The notes under the pieces are model-generated. The model was given only the letters and a program-made list of their open reading frames with translations. It had not been told where the DNA came from and made no database searches. A program made the position numbers and the translations under genes. Below, piece after piece: positions 36,648 to 44,355 of a stretch of 64,000 bases of DNA. The stretch spans positions 149,790 to 213,789 of the forward strand of contig NZ_BMFC01000006.1 in NCBI RefSeq assembly GCF_014637725.1. Reading direction: 5' to 3'. The DNA comes from Marivita lacus (GTDB lineage Bacteria > Pseudomonadota > Alphaproteobacteria > Rhodobacterales > Rhodobacteraceae). The first letter of the stretch is position 1, and the number at the start of each line of letters is the position of its first letter.

Positions 36648-38449
36648 TCCGCGATCGTTGCATGAATGTCCCCGCCGGGGATGTCCGGTTCGGACCGGCC
36701 ATGCGCCGTCTTGTCCCAGTAGAAGGGTTTGAACACCAGTTCGGACCACGCCTTGTAGACGGCAAGAACGCCGAGCGGGAAGTAGAAGAACATCATGGGC
36801 ACCCATTGCATGAGGCCCTTGTGCTGCGTGCGCGCGACGGCGACGAAGCCGGTCAGCAGAGTGACCAGTTCGGCCAAAAGAAAAAGGGCCAGAAGGCCCT
36901 TTGCCCAATCGGCGGGGATCACGTCGAACAAGGGCACCGCGATGCCGAAAAGAACCAGCCAGAATGTCCACAGCGCGGGGGCCAGCGTGAATTGAACGAT
37001 GGTGGTCAGGAAGAAGAACTGAAACCCGATGAACTTGCGCAGGCCGAGATCCCGTAACAGGCGGAACGGGCGTCTCATGTGGACAAGGTAGGTGACGATA
37101 TATCCCTTGAGCCAGCGAGACCGCTGCCTGATCCACGCCCGATGGCCTTTGGTCGCCTCTTCCCGTGTGACCGTGGGGATCAGGATGGTGCGATAACCGA
37201 AGCGCGACAGGCGGATGCCCAGATCCGCGTCCTCGGTCACGTTGTGCGCGTCCCAGCCGCCCACATGCTTGAGCGCCGCGCGCTTCAGATAAACGGTGGT
37301 GCCGCCCAGCGGGATCGGCAGGCCCAGCCGCGCGGCACCCGCCAGAACGATGCGGAACCAGACAGCGTATTCGATGGTGAAACAGCGCGTCAGCCAGTTC
37401 GATTTCGTGTTGTAGAAATCGAGGATGCCCTGCACGCAGGCCACATTGGGCGGGGAGAGATGAAACGCCTCGACCACGCGTTCGATCTGGTCTGTGGCGG
37501 GCGCGTCCTCGGCATCCAGAACGCCGATGATGTCGCCGCGCGTGTGCCCCAGCGCGTAGTTCAGTGCCCGTGGCTTCGTCGTCACCTTCCCGTCGGGCAC
37601 ATGCAGCACCCGCATCCAGCCGGGCAGGGACACCGCCTTGATCATATCGCGGGTCTTTTCGTCCTTGTCTTCCAGCACCAGCACCACGTCGAGCAGCGAT
37701 TTCGGGTAGGTCAGGCGCGACAGCCGCAGCACCAGCGCATGCGCAATCGCGGCCTCGTCGAACAGGGGCACGATCAGGCTGACCACGGGTTTTTCCGCCA
37801 GCGGCACATCCACCGGGCGGGACGGAGGTTTCCTGTACCCCGCCATCAGCATCGCGATCTTGAAGCCCAAAGTGGCAAGCAGGTTGACCGCCGCAACGGC
37901 GGTGATTCCAGCGAAAAAGGCATTGGGAAAGACGTAGATCAGCGCAAGGCTGATGCCGAAGAACAGCGACGCAACAAGGGCGCGGGACAGGGTCAGCTTG
38001 TTGATGTCGCGGCAGCTGTAGTCATCTGGCACAAGCCGTTCGGCAAGATCGGCAAGGTAGTCGCCATGCCGGTAGGTGATGGTCCGAAGCAGATCCTCCT
38101 CGGACAATTCGGCAAAGAGAACGGGCCCGAGGACGTGTTCCAGAACATCGCGCAACTGCGTGCGGTCGCGCCCCGGGATGGTGCCGACCAGGATCGCATC
38201 CCCGACGCGACCCCAGGGCAGGACGCGATATTCGAGGCAAAAATCCGGCGGCAGCAGGCGGTCAAGATCGGGGTCCGGCGGATAGGTGTCCGGGTTGATC
38301 CGCCGCTGGCGGGTGGCAAGCTGCCGGGCTGTGTGCAGCACGCGTCCTGCATCGTCACCCGAAACCGCAGGCAGAAGCGCGCCGCCGGAGCGATGCGCCT
38401 GTTCCAGCATAAAGGGTGTTTCGATGCGTGATTGCGACCAGCCGAACAT
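36638..38449 (-). CDS. GspE-N/MshEN–GT2 fusion glycosyltransferase
   Basis: 603 residues from ATG 38449 (an upstream TTG at 38488 would add 13). N-terminal part, about 55-160, reads LPPDFCLEYRVLPWGRVGDA ... LRDVLEHVLGPVLFAELSEEDLLRTI, which resembles the N-terminal domain of GspE/MshE ATPases. Two membrane helices follow (180-220), then a GT2 domain with LIVPLFDEAA, the D-x-D region GVLDAEDAPATDQ, TEDADLG and QRSRWLKG, i.e. the D,D,D,Q-x-x-R-W set of processive cellulose-synthase-like enzymes, and four more helices. Probably makes or exports a surface glycan. The GspE-N call is inference from sequence pattern. Confidence 0.85.
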   Translation of the reverse strand: MFGWSQSRIETPFMLEQAHRSGGALLPAVSGDDAGRVLHTARQLATRQRRINPDTYPPDPDLDRLLPPDFCLEYRVLPWGRVGDAILVGTIPGRDRTQLRDVLEHVLGPVLFAELSEEDLLRTITYRHGDYLADLAERLVPDDYSCRDINKLTLSRALVASLFFGISLALIYVFPNAFFAGITAVAAVNLLATLGFKIAMLMAGYRKPPSRPVDVPLAEKPVVSLIVPLFDEAAIAHALVLRLSRLTYPKSLLDVVLVLEDKDEKTRDMIKAVSLPGWMRVLHVPDGKVTTKPRALNYALGHTRGDIIGVLDAEDAPATDQIERVVEAFHLSPPNVACVQGILDFYNTKSNWLTRCFTIEYAVWFRIVLAGAARLGLPIPLGGTTVYLKRAALKHVGGWDAHNVTEDADLGIRLSRFGYRTILIPTVTREEATKGHRAWIRQRSRWLKGYIVTYLVHMRRPFRLLRDLGLRKFIGFQFFFLTTIVQFTLAPALWTFWLVLFGIAVPLFDVIPADWAKGLLALFLLAELVTLLTGFVAVARTQHKGLMQWVPMMFFYFPLGVLAVYKAWSELVFKPFYWDKTAHGRSEPDIPGGDIHATIADQR

Positions 38450-38476
38450 ATGCCCCCCGGACCATTCCGAGGGACA

Positions 38477-38508
38477 CTTAACGTTCAAACCGTTAAGCGC
38501 AGGTTAAC
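38477..38508 (-). promoter_or_regulatory. CtrA-like TTAA-N7-TTAA site upstream of the fusion glycosyltransferase
   Basis: On the minus strand the sequence reads GTTAACCTGCGCTTAACG (38508-38491), which fits TTAA-N7-TTAAC, the full CtrA consensus. The second half is also one arm of an inverted repeat CTTAACG (38477-38483) / CGTTAAG (38491-38497). The site lies about 45 bases before the ATG at 38449, in the gap behind carA. CtrA control is inferred. Confidence 0.55.
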
Positions 38509-38514
38509 TCGTGC

Positions 38515-39684
38515 TCAGCTCGCAGTGGTTTTGCGCACCGCCATCGAGTCCGCGAACCGTTCAAACAGGTAGAAACTGTCCTGCGGGCCGGGGCTTGCCT
38601 CTGGATGCTGCTGCACCGAAAACACCGGCCGGTCGGCCATGCGGATACCGCAGTTCGACCCGTCAAAGAGCGACACATGGGTTTCCAGAACGCCCGTCGG
38701 CAGGGTCTGGCTGTCAACCGCAAAACCGTGGTTCATCGACGTGATCTCGACCTTGCCGGTCTCGGTGTCCTTGACCGGGTGGTTGGCGCCGTGATGGCCG
38801 TGGTTCATCTTGACCGTCTTGGCGCCCAGGGCGAGCGCCAGCATCTGGTGACCCAGGCAGATGCCGAACATCGGCAGGTCCGTTTCGTTCAGGATGCGCT
38901 GGATCATCGGCACGGCATAAGCCCCCGTCGCGGCGGGATCGCCCGGACCGTTCGACAGGAACACTCCGTCGGGGCTGTGCGCCAGCACCTCTTCGGCGGT
39001 GGCCGAGGCGGGCAGGACGGTCACATCGCATCCCGCACTGGCCAGACAGCGCAGGATATTGCGTTTTGCGCCGTAATCGATGGCCACGACCTTGTACTTG
39101 GGTGCGGTCTGCCGGACATATCCTTCCGGCCATGCCCACCGCATCTCGTCCCAGCGATAGGATTGCACGCAGGTCACGTCCTTGGCCAGATCCAGCCCTT
39201 CGAGACCGGGAAAGGCCCGCGCCTTTTCAACAAGGGCGGCAAGGTCGAAAACACCCTCGGGATTGTGCTCAAGCGCCACGTGCGGCGCACCAAGCTGCCG
39301 GATCGCGCGGGTCAGGCGGCGGGTGTCGATGCCGCCGATGGCAATCCGTCCGCGGGCAGACAACCATCCGCTCAACTCCTGCACCGCGCGCCAGCTCGAG
39401 CTTTGGGTCGGCATCCACTTGACAACCATGCCCTCGGCCACCGGATCGCCGGTTTCGTCATCATCGGGGTTGACCCCCACATTGCCGATATGCGGGAAGG
39501 TGAAGGTCACGATCTGCCCCGCGTAAGAAGGGTCGGTCATGATTTCCTGATAGCCGGTCATCGCCGTGTTGAAGCACAGTTCCGCCACCGATGTCCCGGT
39601 GGCGCCAAAGCCCTGACCATAGAAGATCGTGCCATCTGCCAAGGCAAGACAGGCGGTCGGTTTGTCGGTGGACAGCATGGACAT
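38515..39684 (-). CDS. carA: Carbamoyl-phosphate synthase small subunit
   Basis: Glutamine amidotransferase subunit feeding ammonia to CarB for pyrimidine and arginine synthesis. 389 residues. N-terminal CPSase domain LADGTIFYGQGFGATGTSVAELCFNTAMTGYQE (pieces), then a class I glutaminase domain with FLSNGPGDPAA, the nucleophile Cys in GICLGHQMLALALGAKT, and His/Glu in FSVQQHPEASPGP. Starts at ATG 39684 or 39678; the earlier is given. carB is not in the window. Divergent from yqeY across a 179-base gap. Confidence 0.96.
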   Translation of the reverse strand: MSMLSTDKPTACLALADGTIFYGQGFGATGTSVAELCFNTAMTGYQEIMTDPSYAGQIVTFTFPHIGNVGVNPDDDETGDPVAEGMVVKWMPTQSSSWRAVQELSGWLSARGRIAIGGIDTRRLTRAIRQLGAPHVALEHNPEGVFDLAALVEKARAFPGLEGLDLAKDVTCVQSYRWDEMRWAWPEGYVRQTAPKYKVVAIDYGAKRNILRCLASAGCDVTVLPASATAEEVLAHSPDGVFLSNGPGDPAATGAYAVPMIQRILNETDLPMFGICLGHQMLALALGAKTVKMNHGHHGANHPVKDTETGKVEITSMNHGFAVDSQTLPTGVLETHVSLFDGSNCGIRMADRPVFSVQQHPEASPGPQDSFYLFERFADSMAVRKTTAS

Positions 39685-39863
39685 GGCGCGACTCCGCAGG
39701 GGTAAAATCGACCGGAACCTACGGCTGCACCGCCTTGCGGTCAAGGGAGATGGGAAAATGTGATTTCCATATTTTTCAATAGCTTAGTGGAAACCGTCAG
39801 CGCTTGCGTCCAAAGTTGTCCTCGCTTAAGGTGCGCGCTCGTTCAACCATGGGATAGGAATTC

Positions 39864-40328
39864 ATGGACCTTCGCACCCGGCTCAACACGTCTATCAAAC
39901 AGGCGATGCGCGACAAGGACAGTGCACGGCTCTCGACCCTCAGGCTGATCAACGCCGCGATCAAGGATCGCGACATCGCCGCCCGTGGGGATGGCAACGA
40001 AGAGGGGGTTGGGGACGATGAAGTCCTTGGCATTCTTGGGAAAATGGTCAAGCAACGCAAGGACACCGCCAAGACCTACGAAGAGGCGGGGCGGCTTGAT
40101 CTGGCCGAACGCGAATTGGCGGAAATCGGCGTGATCGAGGAATTCCTGCCGCGCAAGCTGACGGATGACGAGGTGGAACTTGCCGTGGATGCCGCCGTGG
40201 CCGAGGCCGGAGCGTCGTCGATCCGCGACATGGGCCGCGTCATGGGCGTGCTCAAGGCGAAATACACCGGCCAGATGGATTTCGGCGTGGTGGGTGGCAT
40301 GGTGAAGGACCGGCTGTCCAACGCCTGA
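39864..40328 (+). CDS. GatB/YqeY domain protein
   Basis: 154-residue YqeY-like protein, a stand-alone relative of the tail of the GatB amidotransferase subunit. Recognised from MDLRTRLNTSIKQAMRDKD, TLRLINAAIKDRDI, YEEAGRLDLAERELAEI, IEEFLPRKLTDDEV and DMGRVMGVLKAKYTGQMD. Proposed to act on tRNA-related amidation, but not proven. Commonly found near carA in alphaproteobacteria, as here (divergent). ATG with AGGA upstream. Confidence 0.93.
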   Translation: MDLRTRLNTSIKQAMRDKDSARLSTLRLINAAIKDRDIAARGDGNEEGVGDDEVLGILGKMVKQRKDTAKTYEEAGRLDLAERELAEIGVIEEFLPRKLTDDEVELAVDAAVAEAGASSIRDMGRVMGVLKAKYTGQMDFGVVGGMVKDRLSNA

Positions 40329-40366
40329 CCGCTGTGCGATGCGTGGCCGCATCGTCCAGCACCCTG

Positions 40367-41263
40367 TCAGAACGTGAAATCCTGCCTGATCCCGGCCAGC
40401 GTGTCGGGATCGTCGATCCGGTGGTTCTGCACAAACCGTGTCTTGTACCCGACCCGCCCGCGCCGCGCGCCGAAATTCTCGCCGTGGTTCAGCATGTACA
40501 AAACCGACGGCCGCGACAGCGGGGCCAGCCTGCGACCGGCCAGTGTGGCGAGGTACGGAAACATCCTGTGCTCGTGCTGTGTCATCTCGGCCAGAAACGC
40601 TGTCGAAGCGGGGTCTGACGGGTCGTGATAGACGGCGGCACAGCTGCCGCAGAGCTTCCAGAACGGTTTACGCATCGGCGCGCCCACGCTGCGCGTGTCG
40701 GCGAGGCCAATATCCCCCGTCGCCACGTCCATGACATATCCCGACTGCACGAGGTAGCCGCCCGGTTCCTGCCGGTTCAGCATTTCGGCCACGATGCCTT
40801 GCCGCAGCAGATCGTCCGCGTCGAAGGACATCACATAGCCCGGCCCCGGTGCATGCTCCGGCAACGCCTCTGACAGCACGCGCAGCTTGCGCCACTTGTC
40901 ATTGCCGGGCGTGCGGTCGGTGAAGGGCAGGTAGGTGATGCGCGGATCATCCAGCAGGTCCGGCCGCACCTGACAGCAGACAGCGGCGGTCCAGTTGGGA
41001 TTGTCCTGCGCGATGAAGCCAGCAAGTGTCGTGTGCAGCCGTGCCACGACCGCGTTCCAATCGCCCACCTGATCGGGTCCGACCAGCGGCACCAGAAACG
41101 TCACCTGACGCGCCTTGGCGTGTTTTGGCCCGGTTGCGCGCAGGGCGAGCGCCGCACGTTCCGACGGAGCCATGTCCGGGGTCGGATCGGTCCGTCCCAA
41201 CAGCGTCGTGCGCAGAAGATGCCGCGCGCGGGTGAGTTTCGGGACGGCGGGAACCTGTGCCAT
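40367..41263 (-). CDS. GT-A-fold glycosyltransferase-like protein
   Basis: 298 residues, no signal peptide. The region VTFLVPLVGPDQVGDWNAVVARL followed by PGYVMSFDADDLLRQGIV has the nucleotide-sugar fold and a D-A-D-D metal motif near residue 155, so a family-2-like or rhamnosyl-type transferase is likely. The later KPFWKLCGSCAAVYHDP and LNHGENFGARRGR are shared among uncharacterised Rhodobacterales proteins of this type as far as can be judged. Acceptor unknown. Separated by 11 bases from the DUF2244 gene upstream, so probably co-transcribed. Confidence 0.75.
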   Translation of the reverse strand: MAQVPAVPKLTRARHLLRTTLLGRTDPTPDMAPSERAALALRATGPKHAKARQVTFLVPLVGPDQVGDWNAVVARLHTTLAGFIAQDNPNWTAAVCCQVRPDLLDDPRITYLPFTDRTPGNDKWRKLRVLSEALPEHAPGPGYVMSFDADDLLRQGIVAEMLNRQEPGGYLVQSGYVMDVATGDIGLADTRSVGAPMRKPFWKLCGSCAAVYHDPSDPASTAFLAEMTQHEHRMFPYLATLAGRRLAPLSRPSVLYMLNHGENFGARRGRVGYKTRFVQNHRIDDPDTLAGIRQDFTF

Positions 41264-41274
41264 GGAGCCTCGGG

Positions 41275-41766
41275 TCAGGGGGTCGCGATGCGCCGAACCT
41301 TGTCACTCAGCTCTGCGTATAGCTCTTTGCGTTCGTCTTCGCTCAGAAACGCGCCGATCTCAACCTCTCTGCCTGCACCGGACAGCGTGACATAATGGGG
41401 CACCGGCCCGCCCTTCTGGTGCATGTTGACCTGCGTCCAGTAGGGATTGCAGTGCCATTCCTGCGGCGCACCTGTCCGGGTCTGGCGTGTCAGGTGCAGA
41501 TCGTCCGGCGTCAGCGTGAGGACCTCGATGATCTGAAGGTCGCGCTCGTTGCGGCGAAGCGCGTACCACATGGCACCGAGCGCCAGCAGCATGAAGGGCA
41601 GGATGCCCCAGAGCAGCACCGTCCCGATCAACCCGTAAAGCGGAATCGTGGACAGGGTGAAGATGCCGAGGATCGTTGCAGCAAACCCGTAGGCGGGCAG
41701 CGATTGATGCGGCCAGAGGCGCAATTCCAGATTGTCCTGGGACGTGTCAGTCCATGTATACGGCAT
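41275..41766 (-). CDS. DUF2244 membrane protein
   Basis: 163 residues with two hydrophobic segments (about 25-45 and 50-68) and a C-terminal cytoplasmic part containing LTLTPDDLHLTRQT, WHCNPYWTQVNMH and VEIGAFLSEDERKELYAELS, which identify DUF2244. The family is often found by aa3 oxidase genes in alphaproteobacteria; here ctaD lies upstream with ccdAB between. A role with the oxidase is only suggested by this neighbourhood. Confidence 0.85.
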   Translation of the reverse strand: MPYTWTDTSQDNLELRLWPHQSLPAYGFAATILGIFTLSTIPLYGLIGTVLLWGILPFMLLALGAMWYALRRNERDLQIIEVLTLTPDDLHLTRQTRTGAPQEWHCNPYWTQVNMHQKGGPVPHYVTLSGAGREVEIGAFLSEDERKELYAELSDKVRRIATP

Positions 41767-41772
41767 GGGGGC

Positions 41773-42072
41773 TTAGTATCCTGTCAGCAGAAGATCCGTC
41801 GCTCGAACAATCTCATCGCGCTGGTGAGACGCCGACCCAAGACGTGTCCCAAGCTCTTTTTTCGTCAAGGTCGCCAATTCGGTTGTTAGCAATCGAAGCG
41901 TCACATCACCCAAGGTCAGTTTCGGGTTCAGGTTCTTGAGCGGTGGCTCAGGCCAGTTGTCCGACACCAGCCGGGCAACGACGCGGGTGGCAAGGCTCTC
42001 GAACGTGTCGGCTTGCAGGACAAGCACATAGGTGTCGTTGGCTGTGCGATAGACATCATATTGCTGCGCCAT
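41773..42072 (-). CDS. ccdB: CcdB-family toxin
   Basis: 99 residues aligning over its length with F-plasmid CcdB, the gyrase poison: start QQYDVYRTANDTYVLVLQAD, ARLLSD-like ARLVSDNW, and LTLGDVTLRLLTTELATL against HIGDESWRMMTTDMASV. The C-terminal three residues of CcdB, W-G-I, needed for killing, are here T-G-Y. The toxin may therefore be weak, have another target, or be inactive. ATG 42072 lies two bases after the ccdA stop; an in-frame GTG at 42081 would overlap ccdA. Confidence 0.85.
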   Translation of the reverse strand: MAQQYDVYRTANDTYVLVLQADTFESLATRVVARLVSDNWPEPPLKNLNPKLTLGDVTLRLLTTELATLTKKELGTRLGSASHQRDEIVRATDLLLTGY

Positions 42073-42074
42073 GT

Positions 42075-42296
42075 CTACCACTTCCGATAGGCGTCGAGGG
42101 GCAGGCCTTCGTTTTCCACCCGGCGATTATAGGCCTGGATAGCGTCCTTGTTTTCCTCTTCCCAGCGGTCGGCTTCGGCTTGGCGAAGCTGGTCCTTTAT
42201 CCCCGCCTCGGCGGCACGGGATAGGTTCACTCCGGCGTTCTTGGCGCGGGCGATCAGGTCGGCATCGAGGCTGAGGCTGGTTGATTTGCGCGGCAT
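42075..42296 (-). CDS. ccdA: CcdA-family antitoxin
   Basis: 73 residues: N-terminal ribbon-helix-helix with KSTSLSLDADLIARAKNAGVNLSRAAE, then a charged, probably flexible C-terminal arm EEENKDAIQAYNRRVENEGLPL that wraps CcdB in known pairs. The dimer would also repress its own promoter. The ATG at 42296 gives the family start; an earlier in-frame codon lacks support. Located directly downstream of the ctaD terminator, so the module has its own promoter in the short gap 42297-42364. Confidence 0.88.
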   Translation of the reverse strand: MPRKSTSLSLDADLIARAKNAGVNLSRAAEAGIKDQLRQAEADRWEEENKDAIQAYNRRVENEGLPLDAYRKW

Positions 42297-42364
42297 GAGG
42301 CTCTCTCCTTGGTGCCAAGACATACCGCAAAACCTACCCGCAAACAACGGTAGGTTTCATGGCA

Positions 42365-42394
42365 AAAGGCCCCGGCGTTTCCACCGGGGCCTTT
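42365..42394 (-). terminator. Rho-independent terminator of ctaD
   Basis: Perfect 11-bp stem AAAGGCCCCGG (42365-42375) / CCGGGGCCTTT (42384-42394) with an eight-base loop; read on the minus strand it ends in a T run. It closes the ctaD message before the ccdAB module. Confidence 0.88.
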
Positions 42395-42414
42395 CGTTTC
42401 AGATCACGCCAAGC

Positions 42415-44088
42415 TTAGTGTGCGTGGGTCTTTTCCCAGTCTTCCCTCTTTGGAAGCTGCTCGAACGTGTGCTCGGGCGGCGGGGAGGGCAGGGTCCATT
42501 CCAGCGTGTCCGCATATTCGTTCCACGGGTTCTTCGCGGTCTCGGCACGGCCTTTGACAAGGCTCCATGCGATCACGCCGATGAAGAACAGGAACGATGC
42601 GAAGGACAGGAAGGCACCCCAGCTCGACACGTAGTTCCAGAAGGCGAAGGCTTCCGGATAGTCGATGTAGCGGCGCGGCATGCCCTGACGGCCAAGGAAG
42701 TGCTGCGGGAAGAAGGTCAGGTTCGCACCGATGAAGAAGGTCCAGAAGTGCAGCTTGCCTGCCCATTCCGGATACATCTTGCCGGTCATCTTGGGGAAGT
42801 AGAAGTAAATCCCCGCGAAGATGCCGAACACGGCTCCAAGACTCATCACGTAGTGGAAGTGCGCCACGACGTAGTAGGTGTCATGGTAGGCCCGGTCCAC
42901 GGCGGCCTGTGACAGCACGATGCCCGTCACACCACCAACGGTGAAGAGGAACAGGAAGCCGAACGCCCAGAGCATCGGTGTCTTGAACTCGATCGAGCCG
43001 CCCCACATGGTCGCGATCCACGAGAAGATCTTGACCCCGGTCGGCACCGCGATGACCATCGTTGCCAGCATGAAGTAGGACTGCTGTGTCAGCGACATGC
43101 CCACGGTGTACATGTGGTGCGCCCACACGACAAAGCCCAGTGCGCCGATCGCGATGATCGCCCAGACCATCGGCAGGTAGCCGAAGATCGGCTTGCGGCT
43201 GAAGGTGGCGATGACGTGGCTGATGATGCCGAAGGCCGGCAGGATCACGATATACACTTCCGGGTGGCCAAAGAACCACAGGATGTGCTGGTAGAGAACC
43301 GGGTCACCACCGCCAGCAGGGTCAAAGAAGGTCGTTCCGAAGTTGCGGTCGGTGAGCAGCATGGTGATCGCACCCGCCAGAACCGGCAGCGCCAGAAGGA
43401 TCAGCCACGCGGTGACGAAGATCGACCAAGCGAACAGCGGCACCTTGAAAAGCGTCATGCCCGGTGCGCGCATGTTCAGGAAGGTGGTGATCACGTTGAT
43501 CGCACCAAGGATCGACGATGCACCCGAGACGTGGACCGCGAAAATCGCCAGATCCATCGACATGCCGCCCTCATTGGTCGACAGCGGCGGATACAGAACC
43601 CAGCCCACACCAGACCCAAGTTGGCCATTGCCGCCCGGTGCGAAGACCGAACAGATCGCCAGCGTGGTGCCTGCAATGAAAAGCCAGAAGGACAGGTTGT
43701 TCAGACGCGGGAACGCCATGTCCGGCGCGCCGATCTGCAAGGGCATGAAATAATTGCCGAAACCGCCGAACAGCGCCGGAATCACCACGAAGAACATCAT
43801 CAGGATGCCGTGGCCGGTGATCAGCACGTTCCAAAGGTGTCCGTTGGGGGTACAATCGCCGACCGCCGCTGCGGTCAGGCGGGCGCCTTCCATACACATG
43901 TACTGAACCCCGGGGTTCATAAGCTCCATGCGCATGTAAACGGTGAATGCCACGGAGATGAAGCCCGCGAGACCGGCGGCGATCAGGTAGAGAATCCCGA
44001 TATCCTTGTGGTTCGTGGACATGAACCAGCGGGTGAAAAAGCCGCGCTGGTCTTCATGTTCGTGGCCGTGAATGGCGGCGTCTGCCAT
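42415..44088 (-). CDS. ctaD: Cytochrome c oxidase subunit I (aa3 type)
   Basis: Catalytic subunit of the proton-pumping aa3 oxidase. 557 residues with 12 predicted helices. Copper/heme ligands: early heme-a His in [13 protein letters not shown], the Cu-B pair with the His-Tyr link in [14 protein letters not shown] in [10 protein letters not shown], and the heme His pair in [15 protein letters not shown]. The N/D entrance of the D channel is seen in [22 protein letters not shown] site precedes the ATG. Subunits II and III are not near. An FNR-like box lies about 105 bases upstream. Confidence 0.97.
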   Translation of the reverse strand: MADAAIHGHEHEDQRGFFTRWFMSTNHKDIGILYLIAAGLAGFISVAFTVYMRMELMNPGVQYMCMEGARLTAAAVGDCTPNGHLWNVLITGHGILMMFFVVIPALFGGFGNYFMPLQIGAPDMAFPRLNNLSFWLFIAGTTLAICSVFAPGGNGQLGSGVGWVLYPPLSTNEGGMSMDLAIFAVHVSGASSILGAINVITTFLNMRAPGMTLFKVPLFAWSIFVTAWLILLALPVLAGAITMLLTDRNFGTTFFDPAGGGDPVLYQHILWFFGHPEVYIVILPAFGIISHVIATFSRKPIFGYLPMVWAIIAIGALGFVVWAHHMYTVGMSLTQQSYFMLATMVIAVPTGVKIFSWIATMWGGSIEFKTPMLWAFGFLFLFTVGGVTGIVLSQAAVDRAYHDTYYVVAHFHYVMSLGAVFGIFAGIYFYFPKMTGKMYPEWAGKLHFWTFFIGANLTFFPQHFLGRQGMPRRYIDYPEAFAFWNYVSSWGAFLSFASFLFFIGVIAWSLVKGRAETAKNPWNEYADTLEWTLPSPPPEHTFEQLPKREDWEKTHAH

Positions 44089-44192
44089 ATCTGCCTCCTG
44101 ATGGTTCCCAATAAAAAGGCGCAGGGATTCTCCGGCGCCATTTGTTCCATATACGTTTTAGAATGTGAGGCAGGTCGCGGCAACGGACGTAT

Positions 44193-44206
44193 TTGACGCA
44201 GATCAA
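44193..44206. promoter_or_regulatory. FnrL/FNR-like box upstream of ctaD
   Basis: TTGAC-GCAG-ATCAA matches the FNR consensus TTGAT-N4-ATCAA at nine of ten positions. It is 105 bases from the ctaD start, in the gap between ctaD and the phoX terminator. Rhodobacter FnrL controls oxidase choice with oxygen, so a role at ctaD is plausible but inferred. Confidence 0.6.
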
Positions 44207-44300
44207 ACTTTATTGTCGCAGCAGGGTCGCGATCCGGTGGTGCCGGAAGGGTCAAGATCCAGCTTTAGTATTTGATCGGAAATAATAAGTCGGCTCAGCG

Positions 44301-44335
44301 AAAAAAGCCCCGGACACGCTCGGGTGTCCGGGGCT
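44301..44335 (-). terminator. Rho-independent terminator of phoX
   Basis: 12-bp perfect stem AGCCCCGGACAC (44306-44317) / GTGTCCGGGGCT (44324-44335), loop GCTCGG. On the minus strand it is followed by six T (AAAAAA at 44301-44306 on the + strand). It ends 20 bases after the phoX stop. Confidence 0.92.
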
Positions 44336-44355
44336 CTTTTGTTTACGGGTCCGGC

